The notes below the pieces were generated by a model. It was not told where the DNA came from. It made no database searches and worked only from the letters and a program-made list of their open reading frames with translations. Shown here in pieces: positions 39,172 to 39,394 of a stretch of 39,394 nt of DNA (position 1 is its first letter; each line of letters begins with the position of its first letter). The DNA is from Oscillospiraceae bacterium (GTDB lineage Bacteria > Bacillota > Clostridia > Oscillospirales > Oscillospiraceae). A program made the translations under genes and the position numbers. Location of the stretch: contig SVLI01000014.1 in assembly GCA_015068035.1 (NCBI GenBank), positions 1 through 39,394 of the forward strand, given 5' to 3'.

Positions 39172-39250
39172 GTTTCAAAGAGTTTCAAAAGGTTTCACTC
39201 GAAAATGAAACTATTAAACGGGAAGTGAAACTCTCTTTTAGGACTGAAAC
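39172..39250. repeat. Symmetric array of GTTTCA / TGAAAC hexamers
   Basis: Three GTTTCA hexamers start at 39172, 39182 and 39192, exactly 10 bp apart, followed by three reverse complements TGAAAC at 39206, 39226 and 39245. The second pair is extended: AAGAGTTTCA against TGAAACTCTC. The whole can be seen as a nested inverted repeat or as phased protein sites. It lies between two convergent genes, after a terminator. Confidence 0.6.
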
Positions 39251-39286
39251 TACGCTAATCAGTTTGTCAAATTGGAATTGGTAAAT

Positions 39287-39394
39287 TTACAAATTAATCA
39301 GATAATATTGACTAATTTTACCTTCTTTATAATTGTCATTTTCTTCTGTCAGTATGCCACCATTCTTCTGAATAGTTTTAGCAGATGCTATGTT
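39287..39394 (-). CDS. GNAT-family N-acetyltransferase, C-terminal fragment (5' end outside window)
   Basis: The minus strand is open from the right edge to TAA at 39287-39289 and gives 35 residues. They read NIASAKTIQKNGG, then an acidic stretch, and end SQYYLINL, the pattern of the last helix and strands of GNAT acetyltransferases (N-x-x-S-x-K-x-I-x-x-x-G-G ... Y-x-x-x-L). These enzymes move acetyl groups from acetyl-CoA to amines. The region is markedly more A+T-rich than the rest of the window. Substrate cannot be inferred. Confidence 0.65.
   Translation of the reverse strand, partial: NIASAKTIQKNGGILTEENDNYKEGKISQYYLINL

Noticed and set aside
39172-39250. CRISPR or plasmid origin
   Set aside because: Hexamers are too short and partly inverted, spacers are 4-14 bp, and no cas or replication gene is seen.

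Overview
The window looks like chromosomal DNA from an anaerobic gut Firmicute, most likely Oscillospiraceae (Clostridia). Reasons: clustered ferredoxin-dependent 2-oxoacid oxidoreductase genes, a CwlD-type amidase, ER-type (SipW) signal peptidases with TasA-like substrates, Cys-repeat secreted proteins, strong AGGAGG ribosome sites and the pnp/rpsO order. Taxonomy is inferred from gene style only.

Positions 1-18,600 form a cell-surface region, all on the minus strand. From upstream to downstream it holds: a 3,680-residue secreted protein with two SASA-type and three SGNH-type esterase domains threaded between Cys-rich repeats, coupled to a small lipoprotein; a SipW-type signal peptidase and its TasA-like subunit (237 aa), with a structured RNA between them; then a second set made of a PPQTGD-tailed membrane/wall protein, a second SipW, a second TasA-like protein and an InlB-repeat adhesin that runs off the left edge. 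Together these look like an extracellular fibre/matrix system beside a secreted glycan-deacylating enzyme.

Positions 18,800-28,300 are housekeeping: initiator tRNA, pnp and rpsO (minus), then mobA, a cwlD-like amidase and radA (plus), a small Cys-rich protein antisense to the end of radA, a Zur-ZnuC-ZnuB zinc operon (minus) and a metallo-beta-lactamase-fold hydrolase (minus).

Positions 28,354-31,713 (plus) are a P-loop ATPase followed by a four-subunit 2-oxoacid:ferredoxin oxidoreductase (delta, alpha, beta, gamma), closed by a strong terminator. Positions 32,006-35,121 (plus) are a tightly overlapping operon: response regulator, histidine kinase, a membrane-anchored protein of unknown function, and LarE. 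Then come a MATE exporter overlapping an Fe-S aldo/keto reductase, a decayed zinc-ribbon gene, an alpha/beta hydrolase, a symmetric array of GTTTCA/TGAAAC hexamers, and the 3' end of a GNAT acetyltransferase.

The most notable items are the paired SipW/TasA-like modules with the RNA element between sipW and its substrate gene, the giant multi-esterase with an exact 454-bp internal repeat that could delete 720 codons in frame, the three-cysteine LarE in a two-component operon, and the GTTTCA array at the right edge.
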